DNA of 46,938 bases from a virus, in IMG/VR virus record IMGVR_UViG_3300042922_000744, positions 1 to 46,938 of that record; one strand, given 5' to 3'. A program made the translations under genes and the position numbers. This document shows positions 15,180-23,617 of this stretch, one piece after another. Position 1 is the first letter of the stretch. Each line of letters starts with the position of its first letter. A model generated the notes under the pieces. It saw nothing but the letters and a program-made list of their open reading frames with translations, searched no databases and had not been told where the DNA came from.

Positions 15180-15949
15180 GGCGCACTCACCTCGAGTTCG
15201 AGGGGCAGTTCACGCAGGTCCCGAATAAGTGGGCTCGCGATGAGCGGCTGTCGCGGAAGGCGCGCGGCCTGCTGGTCGAGATCATGTCGCACCGGGTCGG
15301 CTGGCACGTGTCCGTGTCGGGCCTCCAGGATGCGGGCACGGAGGGCCGCGACGCGATCAAGTCGGCGCTCGTCGAGCTGAAGGAACTCGGCTACCTCGTC
15401 GTGTCACAGAGCCGCGGCGATCGCGGTCGGTTCGGCGAAGTCGAGTACGAGCTGCACGACCCTGCGACCGGTGACGGATTTTCCGCCCACGGTGCGACCG
15501 CTGACGGATTGTCCGCTGACGGGTCAACCGCGGGCGGATCAACCGCTGGCGGAAAATCCGCACCCTATAAGAACACCAGTCCTATAGAAGACCATCTGGT
15601 AGAAGACCAGTCTGAAGAATCAGCGGTTGAGCTGCGCGCGGCGACGTCGTTCGAGGACTTCTGGGCGGTGTGGCCGAAGAAGGTCGCGAAGCCCGATGCG
15701 AAGCGCGCGTGGGACAAGGTCACCGTCGTCGTCGAGGGCGAACGCATCATCGCGGCGGCTATCGCGTACCGGGACAACCCTGGCATCCCCGATCGTCAGT
15801 TCATCCCGTACCCGGCGACGTGGCTGAACCGCGCCGGTTGGGACGACGAGCTTCCGGCGCCTCGTGGCGAACGCATGACGACGATCGACTCCGGTCGTGC
15901 TGCTGACACGATCCTCGCCCAGCAGGAGCGCCAGGCGGTGTCGGCATGA
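15170..15949 (+). CDS. Replication initiator, winged-helix type, with iterons in its own gene (259 aa)
   Basis: Probable origin-binding protein. The N-terminal 90 residues form a winged helix (VPNKWARDERLSRKARGLL, DAIKSALVELKELGYLV) as in phage and plasmid initiators. Residues about 102-131 are five-residue repeats (ADGLS, ADGST, AGGST) encoded by 15-bp DNA iterons, so this stretch is likely shaped by DNA function. The C-terminal part (FEDFWAVWPKKVAKPDAKRAW) is a domain common in phage replication proteins. It precedes a possible loader, DnaB and SSB, so the order resembles lambda O-P. Confidence 0.82.
   Translation: MGVRRTHLEFEGQFTQVPNKWARDERLSRKARGLLVEIMSHRVGWHVSVSGLQDAGTEGRDAIKSALVELKELGYLVVSQSRGDRGRFGEVEYELHDPATGDGFSAHGATADGLSADGSTAGGSTAGGKSAPYKNTSPIEDHLVEDQSEESAVELRAATSFEDFWAVWPKKVAKPDAKRAWDKVTVVVEGERIIAAAIAYRDNPGIPDRQFIPYPATWLNRAGWDDELPAPRGERMTTIDSGRAADTILAQQERQAVSA
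15473..15561 (+). repeat. Iterons, 15-bp period
   Basis: Five clear 14-bp units start at 15473, 15503, 15518, 15533 and 15548, with a degenerate unit at 15488, so the spacing is exactly 15 bp. Units read GACGGATTTTCCGC, GACGGATTGTCCGC, GACGGGTCAACCGC, GGCGGATCAACCGC and GGCGGAAAATCCGC. Each is partly palindromic (GCGGA/TCCGC), as expected for dimer binding. Confidence 0.85.
15473..15640. other. Putative replication origin
   Basis: The iterons are followed at 15562-15640 by an AT-richer stretch that holds two exact TAGAAGACCA copies 15 bp apart (15585-15594 and 15600-15609). Iterons plus an easily melted region inside the initiator gene is the arrangement of lambda ori in gene O. Origin activity is inferred. 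Confidence 0.65.
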
Positions 15950-16308
15950 CCCTCGGCGACATGAAAGTGCGCCGCGTCCCGACGGAGCACGGCAGCATCA
16001 TCGAGCCTGAGCTGGACCCGACCTGGTCGGAGCTGGCCCAGCTCCGGTGGGCGGCCGCTGTGGAGAACCTCGATTCGTCCACGACGATCCGCGTGAGCTC
16101 CGGCATCTCCAGCACCAACGGCGTCTCCCGGTGGGAATACTGCGTCAACGTCGGCGCAACAGGATTCTCTTCGTCGCCCTTCAGCGCGGCGTGGACGCTC
16201 ATCGTGGGGATCGGTGCCGGCGCTCGTGAAGCTGCGCGGGCCGCGCGGATCGCAGAGCGCGCGCCGATATTCGACCGGTTGCTCGGAGATCTCGAGGCGA
16301 CGTCATGA
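15946..16308 (+). CDS. Hypothetical protein (120 aa)
   Basis: Unrecognised soluble protein with an acidic, helical N-terminal half (DPTWSELAQLRWAAAVENL) and an Ala-rich helix near the end (GAREAARAARIAER). Both ends overlap neighbouring genes by 4 bp (ATGA), placing it between the initiator and the possible helicase loader. A role in replication is inferred only from position. Confidence 0.7.
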   Translation: MTLGDMKVRRVPTEHGSIIEPELDPTWSELAQLRWAAAVENLDSSTTIRVSSGISSTNGVSRWEYCVNVGATGFSSSPFSAAWTLIVGIGAGAREAARAARIAERAPIFDRLLGDLEATS

Positions 16309-16670
16309 CGCCGCGCGAGGCGAACGTGCTGCTTACCCGCGCCGCGCTGCTCGACGGTCGGCTGCGCCGTGAGCCGGGCGAGCTCGCGCAGATGGCGACG
16401 GCGTGGGCCGGTGTGCTCGTCGACGTGCCGATCGATCTCGCGGTGGCCGCGCTGGCGCTGCACTACCGCGAGCAGACGCGCGCCGTGATGCCGGCGGACA
16501 TCATCGCACTGCTCGACGACGTCACCCCGGCCGACATAGAGCCGGAGCAGGACACCGCGTCGTGGCTGGCGGCCCGCGGCATCGACTCGGATGCGTTCGC
16601 GGCGCGGCTCGCTGCGGGGGAGCGTCCAACGCGCGCCCTCCGCGAGCTCGGTGCGGAGGTGTCCTCGTGA
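16305..16670 (+). CDS. Possible helicase loader/regulator, G39P-like (121 aa)
   Basis: Helical protein whose N-terminal part (MTPREANVLLTRAALLDGRL, WAGVLVDVPIDLAVAALALHY) resembles the small N-terminal domain of phage helicase loaders such as G39P. The C-terminal half is acidic and probably flexible. Its stop overlaps the GTG of dnaB, the usual place for a loader. The family link is a pattern impression, so this stays tentative. Confidence 0.6.
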   Translation: MTPREANVLLTRAALLDGRLRREPGELAQMATAWAGVLVDVPIDLAVAALALHYREQTRAVMPADIIALLDDVTPADIEPEQDTASWLAARGIDSDAFAARLAAGERPTRALRELGAEVSS

Positions 16671-18010
16671 ACGAGACACAGATGCCCTACGACCGGACCG
16701 CGGAGCAGTCGGTGCTCGGCGCCGCGATGCTCTCCGTCGCCGTGCTCGATGACGTGCTGTCGATCGTCGAACCGGGCGACATGTACGACCCGAAGCACGA
16801 GACGATCCTCGGTGCGGTCCGCAGCCTGCACGACCGGAGCCTGCCGACCGACGTGGTCGCTGTCGGCGATGCTCTCGCTGCAGCGGGCGAGTTCAAGGGT
16901 GGGACGCTCGACGCGGCCTACCTCCACGAGCTGACCTCCACCGTGCCCACCGCGGCGAACGGCAGCTACTACGCGACCATCGTGCACGAGCACGCCATCC
17001 GACGCCGCCTCCTGGATGCCGGCACGTCGATCGTGCAGCTCGCGTCGAACACCGGTGTCGGCGCGCTGGACGCCGTGGAGATGTCGCGAGAGCGCGTCGA
17101 TCAGGTCGGAGCGAACACCGCGCCCTCCATCGAGCAGTTCGGCGGCGCGGCATTCGATTCGTTCGTGCGGGGCCTGGAGCACAAGCCGAAGTACGTGCCG
17201 ACTCCGTGGTGGGACATCAACAACCACCTCGGCGGTCTCCGCGCTGGCGGGCTCTACGTCGTCGGCGCCCGGCCCGGGCAGGGTAAGTCGATCGTCGGGC
17301 TGCAGGTCGCGCTGCGGCTCGCGAAGGAAGGGCCAGTCGCGTTCTGTTCGCTGGAGATGTCGCGCGACGACCTGATGGCTCGGCTCGTGTCGCAGCTCGC
17401 CGGCGTCGGGTTGCATTCGCTCGTGAATCACGAGGTCACGGATGCGAGCTGGCAGAACATCGCGATGGTGCGGTCACAGATCCAGAAGATGCCGCTGTTC
17501 GTCTCGACGTCCGATGAGGTCTCGACGATCACGCAGGTGCGCGCGTTCGCCCGGTCCGTTGCTCGCCGGGCGCCGAAGGGCCAGCATCTGGCCGGCGTCG
17601 TCGTGGACTACCTCCAGCTCCTCACGTCGGGCGAGCGCGTCGAGTCCCGGCAGGTCGAGGTCGCGGGATTCTCGCGGTCCCTGAAGCTCCTGGCGCAGTC
17701 GCTCGGCGTGCCGGTCATCGCCCTCTCGCAGCTCAACCGTGGCTCGACGACGCGCCGATCGAACCGCCCGACCCTCGCGGATCTCCGCGAGTCCGGCGCG
17801 ATCGAGCAGGACGCGGACGCAGTGATGCTGCTGCACCGCGACGAGAAGAACTCCCCGAACCGGCTCGACGTGGACATCGCGAAGAACCGTCAGGGGCAGA
17901 ACGGGCGCGTGACGCTCCAGTGGGAAGGCACCTTCTCCCGGGTCGTGTCGCGCGCATGGTCACCGTCGGCGCTGATCGACGACAACGAAGGGAACCAGAC
18001 ATGGCAGTGA
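16667..18010 (+). CDS. dnaB: Replicative DNA helicase, DnaB-type (447 aa)
   Basis: Hexameric helicase for the phage fork. The N-terminal DnaB domain covers residues 5-115 (EQSVLGAAMLS, HETILGAVRSLHDR). The RecA-like core has Walker A GARPGQGKS at 200-208, a Walker B-type VVVDYLQLL, ALSQLNRG and LADLRESGAIEQDADAV, all diagnostic of DnaB. The length is normal for the family and no intein is present. The GTG start overlaps the loader-like gene by 4 bp, and the 3' end overlaps ssb by 10 bp. Confidence 0.96.
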   Translation: MNETQMPYDRTAEQSVLGAAMLSVAVLDDVLSIVEPGDMYDPKHETILGAVRSLHDRSLPTDVVAVGDALAAAGEFKGGTLDAAYLHELTSTVPTAANGSYYATIVHEHAIRRRLLDAGTSIVQLASNTGVGALDAVEMSRERVDQVGANTAPSIEQFGGAAFDSFVRGLEHKPKYVPTPWWDINNHLGGLRAGGLYVVGARPGQGKSIVGLQVALRLAKEGPVAFCSLEMSRDDLMARLVSQLAGVGLHSLVNHEVTDASWQNIAMVRSQIQKMPLFVSTSDEVSTITQVRAFARSVARRAPKGQHLAGVVVDYLQLLTSGERVESRQVEVAGFSRSLKLLAQSLGVPVIALSQLNRGSTTRRSNRPTLADLRESGAIEQDADAVMLLHRDEKNSPNRLDVDIAKNRQGQNGRVTLQWEGTFSRVVSRAWSPSALIDDNEGNQTWQ

Positions 18011-18387
18011 AGACGATCACCGGGCGCCTCGGGAACGTGCCGGAGGCGCGTGCGGTCAACGACAAGCACGTCGCGACGTTCAGCGTCGCGGAGACGAAGC
18101 GCCGCTTCAACCGCGAGGCGAATAAGTGGGAGGACGAGTTCACGATCTGGCACGACGTCGAGTCGTGGCAGGCAGCCGACGCTCTGGCGCAGCTCCCGAA
18201 GGGGACGCTCGTCATCGTCGAGGGCGAGGAGCGTGACGCCTCGTACGAGAACCGCGAGGGGCAGAAGGTCCGGAAGATCGTCGTCCGTGCGAAGACCGTC
18301 GGCACCGTCGTGCGAGAGGTCCGGGCGGAGCAGCCGACTGGCGGCAGCTCGTGGGCGACGCCGTCGAACTCCGGGGAGGTCTTCTGA
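18001..18387 (+). CDS. ssb: Single-stranded DNA-binding protein (128 aa)
   Basis: OB-fold protein that coats single strands during replication and annealing. Family features are ITGRLGNVPEARAV at the start, ATFSVAETKR, IWHDVESWQAADALAQLPKG and GTLVIVEGEE. The tail after residue 105 is short and ends GEVF, not the acidic DDDIPF tip of host SSBs, so it may not recruit host partners the same way. The ATG lies within the last codons of dnaB. Confidence 0.9.
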   Translation: MAVKTITGRLGNVPEARAVNDKHVATFSVAETKRRFNREANKWEDEFTIWHDVESWQAADALAQLPKGTLVIVEGEERDASYENREGQKVRKIVVRAKTVGTVVREVRAEQPTGGSSWATPSNSGEVF

Positions 18388-18644
18388 TGGCCGCCACGAA
18401 GCCGCAGAGCGGATCGGGCGGCCGGCGCACTCAGGTGGACGCGATCGACGCCCTCACGGCGGAGATCCGGACATCGAACCTGCTCGCCGTGCTCGCGATG
18501 GGCGTGACCGCTCTGGAGCACGACGAGGGGAAGCGGGCGACGACGGACATCGCCCGAGCGCGGACTGCGCAACGGAACGAGCTCCGCGCCGCGGTGCGCG
18601 CAGGGCTGGGCATCGGGGAGGTGCGAGATGGCGATCGAAGCTGA
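18387..18644 (+). CDS. Hypothetical protein (85 aa)
   Basis: Unrecognised, mostly helical protein with a basic Gly-rich N-terminus (KPQSGSGGRRTQ) and a long Ala/Arg-rich helix (DIARARTAQRNELRAAVRAG). It starts one base inside the ssb stop with GGGGAGG upstream and overlaps the next gene by 17 bp. Confidence 0.65.
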   Translation: MAATKPQSGSGGRRTQVDAIDALTAEIRTSNLLAVLAMGVTALEHDEGKRATTDIARARTAQRNELRAAVRAGLGIGEVRDGDRS

Positions 18645-18984
18645 GATTCCGGTCACGCTGGCGCGGGTCGATTGGACCGACGACCACATGGTGACGCTGA
18701 AGCAGCGTCGACGGAAGGTGGCATTCACGCCGCTGGAGGCACGCCAGCTCGCTGACGAGCTGCGGACGGCTGCGGATGAGGCGGACGACGCCCTACGCGC
18801 GGAGGCGGCCGCACACAACTCGCAGGAGCGCGCCCTGGCGGCGCACGGGTTCGACGCAGACGGCCCGATTCATCCGGAGTGCCGGGACGGGAAGTGCCGG
18901 AACTGCGACGGGCGCACCCTGAACGGCCGCGACGACATGGTCCCGTGCGTGCACGAGTGCCATCGCGAAGGAGCATCAGCATGA
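18628..18984 (+). CDS. Cys/His-rich hypothetical protein (118 aa)
   Basis: The N-terminal half looks like a small beta sheet plus helix (TPLEARQLADELRTAADEAD). The C-terminal part carries several possible zinc ligands in CRDGKCRNCDGRTL and CVHECH, arranged like a degenerate DnaJ-type zinc repeat. This is notable because the next gene has a J-domain-like HPD segment. The zinc assignment is visible; the link to chaperone function is inference. Confidence 0.68.
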   Translation: MAIEAEIPVTLARVDWTDDHMVTLKQRRRKVAFTPLEARQLADELRTAADEADDALRAEAAAHNSQERALAAHGFDADGPIHPECRDGKCRNCDGRTLNGRDDMVPCVHECHREGASA

Positions 18985-19610
18985 GCGATTGGCCTCAGGG
19001 ATTCGTCGTCGCGCCGATGCGCGAATGGCCCGGCACCATGACCGCACGTCGCCGGCGATCGCAGTTCGACTCGTCGCACTCTGCGACGCTCGCTCTGCTC
19101 ACCCGTGAGCTGCGCGAGCTGGGTGCGAAGAACCCGACGCTGCTTATCGCGCTGCGTCCGGAGGACTTCCGCCGCGACGGCCTTCCGCGCGCCGGCCGCG
19201 TGGCTGCGCACCCGGGGATCGTGCTCAGCTTCGATTCGAAGCACGGGGCGCTCTCGTACCCGTGCGACACGTTCGATCGCTGGGAGGACAACCTCCGCGC
19301 GATCGCGCTCGCCCTTGAGGCGCTGCGCAAGGTCGACCGTTACGGAGTCACCGCGCACGGCGAGCAGTACCGCGGTTTCCTCGCGCTCGAGGCGACCGCG
19401 GCGCCCGCCGGGTTCGGCACTCCCGAGGAGGCGTTGCACTTCCTCGGGATTCTCGCTCACGCCGAACCGAAGATGCACGACACTCGCGCCGTGCGCTCGG
19501 TGGTACGGGCAGCCCAGCGCGCAGCGCACCCCGATGCAGGCGGCGACTCGACGTCGTTCCAGCGCGTCTCGCTCGCCGAGGCGAAGCTGCGAGAGGCGGG
19601 TGTCCTGTGA
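18981..19610 (+). CDS. J-domain-like protein (209 aa)
   Basis: Residues about 165-205 read as the central and last helices of a J domain, with HPDAGGD in the loop and SFQRVSLAEAKLREAG after it. The first J helix is replaced by an upstream helical segment (TPEEALHFLGIL). The remaining 150 residues are unrecognised. J-like segments of this sort recur in phage replication regions and may recruit the host DnaK to the helicase complex. The ATG follows GAAGGAG and overlaps the previous stop. Confidence 0.7.
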   Translation: MSDWPQGFVVAPMREWPGTMTARRRRSQFDSSHSATLALLTRELRELGAKNPTLLIALRPEDFRRDGLPRAGRVAAHPGIVLSFDSKHGALSYPCDTFDRWEDNLRAIALALEALRKVDRYGVTAHGEQYRGFLALEATAAPAGFGTPEEALHFLGILAHAEPKMHDTRAVRSVVRAAQRAAHPDAGGDSTSFQRVSLAEAKLREAGVL

Positions 19611-19876
19611 GTGACGTCATCGTCTGGACGAAGCCCTCGTGCCAGCAGTGCCGGATGGTGAAGTTCCGGCTCGAGGCGGCGAAGGTGTCGTTCGTCGAGC
19701 GGGACATCACCGCTCCCGAGAATGCGAAGGACCTGGAGTACTTCCGCGGGCTCGGTTACTCGTCGGCGCCGATCACCGAGTTCGGCGACATCGCCGTCCC
19801 CGGGTTCATGCCGACGGATATCGATCGGGTCATCGAAGCCTGGCGCGCGAAGCACCCGGCGGAGGCGGCCTCGTGA
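19607..19876 (+). CDS. Glutaredoxin-like protein, NrdH-type (89 aa)
   Basis: Thioredoxin-fold redox protein. The active site is CQQC in WTKPSCQQCRMVKFRLE, and SSAPITEFGD gives the cis-Pro region. NrdH in the family reduces class Ib ribonucleotide reductase, so this could raise dNTP supply during replication using the host reductase, since no reductase gene is present here. ATGA and GTGA overlaps link it to both neighbours. Confidence 0.85.
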   Translation: MSDVIVWTKPSCQQCRMVKFRLEAAKVSFVERDITAPENAKDLEYFRGLGYSSAPITEFGDIAVPGFMPTDIDRVIEAWRAKHPAEAAS

Positions 19877-22482
19877 GCGCGCTGCTGACCCTGAACACAG
19901 GCAACGACGGGTCGCTGGACTACGATGCGTTCCTGCGCGAGAAGGTCGCGTTCGACCGATCCTTCGGTTTTCCGGTGCCGATGGAGGCGTTCTCGCCGAT
20001 CTTCCAGCCGGGACACCCCGACTTCAAGCCGCACCAGCGCGACGTCGTCGGCTGGGCGGTCGCCGGCGGGCGCCGCGCGATCTTCGCCCGGTACGGTCTC
20101 GGGAAGTCCGTCATGCAGCTGGAGACGCTGCGGCTGATCATCGAGCTCGCGCCCATCGACGTGGCCGTGAAGCGTGGCCTGATCGTCGCGCCGCTCGGCG
20201 TCCGGTTCGACATCGTCCGCGACGGCCGCGACCTGCTCGACGTCGAGGTCCGGTTCGTGCGCACCACGGCGGAAGTCGACCCCGACTGGTCCGGGCTCTA
20301 CGTCACGAACTACGAGTCCGTGCGCGACGGGAAGCTCGACGTCGACCTGTTCACCGCGGTGTCGCTCGACGAGGCGGCCGTGCTGCGCTCGTTCGGATCC
20401 GAGACCTACCAGCGGTTCCTGCCGCTCTTCGCCAACGTGCCGTACCGGTTCGTCGCCACTGCGACGCCGTCGCCGAACCGGCACAAGGAGCTGATTCACT
20501 ACGCCGGCTTCCTGGGCATCATGGACACGGGCGCGGCGCTCACCCGCTTCTTCCAGCGCGACTCCGGGAAGGCCGGCAACCTCACTCTCTACCCGCACAA
20601 GCGGCGTGAGTTCTGGCTGTGGCTCAACACCTGGGCGTGCTTCCTTCAGCGGCCGTCCGACCTCGGTTACTCCGACGCCGGCTACGCGCTGCCCGCGCTG
20701 CGCGTGCACTGGGACGAAGTTCAGGTCGGGATCCTCTCCGACCAGGTAGACCGCGATGGTCAGGGCGTGCTCGTCCGCGGGGGCGCGATGTCCCTCGTGG
20801 ACGCTGCGCGCGAGAAGCGTCGCACCCTCGACGCCCGGGTGGCTCGCGCGATGGAGATCGTCACCGAGCACGACGCTCTGGGGGCGGGAAATCAGATCCT
20901 CCTGTGGTGCGACCTGAACGACGAGCAGGAGGCGCTGGAACGAGCGCTCACAGCTCGCGGCATGACCTTCTCGTCGGTCCACGGCGGACTCTCGGACGAC
21001 CAGATCGAGCAGCAGCTCGGAGCGTGGCTCGCGGGGGAGACGTACGCGCTCGTCGGCAAGCCGGTGCAGCTCGGCCGCGGCCTGAACCTGCAGCAGTGCA
21101 GCACCGCCGTGTTCGTCGGCATCACGCACAAGTACGAGCAGGTCGTGCAGGCCGTGCACCGCATCCACCGCTTCGGCCAGACCCGCGAGTGCGACGTGCA
21201 CCTCGTGTACGCCGAGACGGAATCCGAGGTCCGGTCGGCGCTTCAGACGAAGTGGGCGGAGGACGACCGCCTCACCGACACCATGTCCGACGTCCTCCGC
21301 GAGTTCGGGCTCTCCGCCACGGCGATCTCCGCCGAGCTGACCCGCGCGATGGGCGTCGAGCGTGAAGCGCACGAGGGGAAGGCGTGGACGATCGCGCTGA
21401 ACGACTCGGTCGTGGAGGCGCGTGACCACCTCGAGGCGGACTCCGTCGGCCTGATGGTCACGAGCATCCCGTTCGGGAACCACTACGAGTACTCGCCGAA
21501 CTACGCCGACTTCGGTCACACCGACGACAACGCGCACTTCTGGTGGCAGATGGACTACCTGACGCCGTCGCTCTACCGCGCGCTGATGCCGGGCCGGATC
21601 CTCGCCGTGCACGTGAAGGACCGGCAGCTCTTCGGCTCCGTCACGGGCCGCGGCGTCTACACGGTCAGCGAGCTGCACGCCGAAGCGATCGCGCACTACC
21701 GGCAGCACGGGTTCGACTACTACGGCGCCATCACTGTCACGACCGACGTCGTGCGCGAGAACAACCAGACGTACCGGCTCTCGTACACGAAGATGCTGCG
21801 CGACCACACGCCGATGGGTGTCGGCTCGCCGGAGTACGTGCTGCTGTTCCACAAGCCGCAGTCGGACCGGTCGAAGGGCTGGGCTGACGAGCGGGTCGTG
21901 AAGGAGCGCGAGGCGTACTCGGTCGGCCGGTGGCAGATCAACGCGGCCGCGGATTGGCGCGTCGGCGGCGACCGCCTGCTGTCGATCGACGAGCTCGCAG
22001 TACTCGACCCGGGCGCGCGCTCGAAGCTGTTCACCCAGCAGTCGCTGACGTCGGTCTACGACTACGAGCAGCACGTCGCCCTCGCCGAGCGCCTCGCTGC
22101 CACCAACGCGCTCCCGGGAACGTTCGCGTCGCTCGTGCCGGGCTCGTGGGCGCCGAACGTCTGGCACGACGTCCTGCGCATCGAGACGCTGAACAGCGAG
22201 CAGAAGCGCCGCGCCGTCGAGAACCACATCTGCCCGTTCCCGCTGGAGATCCCGCGCCGCCTGATCGCGGCGTACTCGAACCCCGGCGACCTCGTCTACG
22301 ACCCGTTCAGCGGGCTCGGCTCGACCGTCCTCGAAGCGGTGCGCCAGGGCCGCCGCGGCTACGGCTCTGAGCTGAACCCGGCATCCGTCGCGGACTCGCT
22401 CGTGTACCTCGAGCGCCACGACCGCGAGCAGGGCATCCCCACCCTGTTCGACCTTCTCGACACCGAATGGACAGCAGCATGA
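19873..22482 (+). CDS. SNF2-type helicase fused to a DNA methyltransferase (869 aa)
   Basis: Two-domain enzyme. The N-terminal SF2 part has a Walker A remnant GLGKS at 75-79, a DEAA box at 166-169, ATATPSP at 195-201 and QAVHRIHRFGQ at 426-436, the SNF2 motif VI. The C-terminal part is a DNA methyltransferase: the catalytic tetrad is SIPF at 531-534 in place of the usual (D/N/S)PP(Y/F), and the SAM motif YDPFSGLGST begins at 809. The motif order is that of a beta-class enzyme. It probably translocates on and methylates DNA, either to protect phage DNA or for regulation. The GTG start has a GTGA overlap. Confidence 0.88.
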   Translation: MSALLTLNTGNDGSLDYDAFLREKVAFDRSFGFPVPMEAFSPIFQPGHPDFKPHQRDVVGWAVAGGRRAIFARYGLGKSVMQLETLRLIIELAPIDVAVKRGLIVAPLGVRFDIVRDGRDLLDVEVRFVRTTAEVDPDWSGLYVTNYESVRDGKLDVDLFTAVSLDEAAVLRSFGSETYQRFLPLFANVPYRFVATATPSPNRHKELIHYAGFLGIMDTGAALTRFFQRDSGKAGNLTLYPHKRREFWLWLNTWACFLQRPSDLGYSDAGYALPALRVHWDEVQVGILSDQVDRDGQGVLVRGGAMSLVDAAREKRRTLDARVARAMEIVTEHDALGAGNQILLWCDLNDEQEALERALTARGMTFSSVHGGLSDDQIEQQLGAWLAGETYALVGKPVQLGRGLNLQQCSTAVFVGITHKYEQVVQAVHRIHRFGQTRECDVHLVYAETESEVRSALQTKWAEDDRLTDTMSDVLREFGLSATAISAELTRAMGVEREAHEGKAWTIALNDSVVEARDHLEADSVGLMVTSIPFGNHYEYSPNYADFGHTDDNAHFWWQMDYLTPSLYRALMPGRILAVHVKDRQLFGSVTGRGVYTVSELHAEAIAHYRQHGFDYYGAITVTTDVVRENNQTYRLSYTKMLRDHTPMGVGSPEYVLLFHKPQSDRSKGWADERVVKEREAYSVGRWQINAAADWRVGGDRLLSIDELAVLDPGARSKLFTQQSLTSVYDYEQHVALAERLAATNALPGTFASLVPGSWAPNVWHDVLRIETLNSEQKRRAVENHICPFPLEIPRRLIAAYSNPGDLVYDPFSGLGSTVLEAVRQGRRGYGSELNPASVADSLVYLERHDREQGIPTLFDLLDTEWTAA

Positions 22483-23015
22483 GGATCCTCACCGTTCGCC
22501 AGCCGTGGGCGTGGGCGATCATTCACGGCGGGAAGGACGTCGAGAATCGCGGGCGCTCCCTCGGGCCCTACCGCGGCCCGGTCGCCATTCACGCGGGCAA
22601 GAGCGACGACCTCGCTGCTTTCGAGACGGTGGCGCAGCTCATCGGAGACAGGTTCGCCGAGTTCACCCCCGACCGCGGATCGATCATCGGTGTTGTCGAC
22701 CTCGTGGACGTGCATCGCTCGGGCCCGTTCGAAGGCGAGTGCTACCGCGAGCGGGGCGTGACCGATTGGTGCTCGCAGTGGGCGCAGATGGGCGCGCACC
22801 ACCTGCAGCTCGCGAACCCGCGGGCTCTCGATGAGCCTCTGCCCTGGAAGGGCGGTCTTGGGCTTCGGAAGTCCCCGCTCGACATCGCTGGCGGATGGCT
22901 CGTGCAGGACACCGGAGTGTGCACCTGTGGCCCAGGTCCGGTGGTCGGCGCCGTGTACGGGCACGAGTCGGGATGCGGATATGAGCCGGTGGCTCGGCTG
23001 GGGGATGCCACGTGA
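22479..23015 (+). CDS. ASCH/PUA-like domain protein (178 aa)
   Basis: RNA- or nucleotide-binding fold of the ASCH superfamily, recognised by RILTVRQPWAWAIIHGGKDVENRG at the N-terminus, GPVAIHAGK and IIGVVDLVDVH. The C-terminal 45 residues contain a CTCGPGP segment and look disordered. Some ASCH proteins act on modified nucleosides, but no substrate can be assigned. It starts in an ATGA overlap with the methyltransferase fusion. Confidence 0.82.
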   Translation: MRILTVRQPWAWAIIHGGKDVENRGRSLGPYRGPVAIHAGKSDDLAAFETVAQLIGDRFAEFTPDRGSIIGVVDLVDVHRSGPFEGECYRERGVTDWCSQWAQMGAHHLQLANPRALDEPLPWKGGLGLRKSPLDIAGGWLVQDTGVCTCGPGPVVGAVYGHESGCGYEPVARLGDAT

Positions 23016-23617
23016 CCATTCCCCTCGACGCGATCGACCCGGACGCCGGCTACCGGCGCTGGACGGAGAGATACCTCTGGCACATCGATCAGCTCCCGCT
23101 CATCGTCCAGACGACGGGCGTGCTCGTGATGCCACACCTCCGAGCGGTGAAGATCCAGGAGCGCGTCTCCGGAGGCGGCTACATCGACAACATCCCCGTG
23201 GTGGACGGGCCCGGTACGCGTGATGCGGTGGCAGCGTGGGCAGCTCTCCGCGCCTACCTGGACTGCGCCGCAGTACACCTCGACGTGGAGCGACTGTCGA
23301 TCCCGTTCGAGCTGCCCGAGGATGTCGACTCGGCCCGATGGTGGGCGCACGAGGCTCGCGCATGGCTCGCGCGCGTCGTAGACCGGATCCGCGCGTGGCC
23401 CGACCTCGTCGAGCTGGAGGAAACGCTGTTCGCGCTCATCCGGCGCGTCTCGGGTCGTCAGCCGGACGTGCAGGATCCGGCGCCGACCGTGATGGACCTG
23501 TGCGAGGTGTGCGGGCAGGAGGCGGTCCTCGTCGACTGGATCGAGGGCCCCGACGGGACGTCGATGCTCGCGAAGGCCTGCACGGTGTGCGGCACGAAGT
23601 ACGCGGGTGGGCCGTGA
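23012..23617 (+). CDS. Hypothetical protein with C-terminal zinc ribbon (201 aa)
   Basis: Mostly helical protein with a conserved-looking WWAHEARAWLARVVDRIRAW segment, ending in a zinc ribbon with CEVCG and CTVCG pairs about 30 residues apart. The family is unknown to me. Similar helical-plus-ribbon proteins are common in the early regions of actinophages. Start (GTG) and stop both overlap neighbours by 4 bp. Confidence 0.72.
   Translation: MTIPLDAIDPDAGYRRWTERYLWHIDQLPLIVQTTGVLVMPHLRAVKIQERVSGGGYIDNIPVVDGPGTRDAVAAWAALRAYLDCAAVHLDVERLSIPFELPEDVDSARWWAHEARAWLARVVDRIRAWPDLVELEETLFALIRRVSGRQPDVQDPAPTVMDLCEVCGQEAVLVDWIEGPDGTSMLAKACTVCGTKYAGGP

Noticed and set aside
15473-15561. CRISPR-like repeat array
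   Set aside because: Units are contiguous with a 15-bp period and no unique spacers, and they encode a peptide repeat in frame; iterons explain them better.
19756-22419. An 887-codon open frame on the minus strand
   Set aside because: Antisense of the SNF2-methyltransferase gene, with low-complexity composition and no motif.
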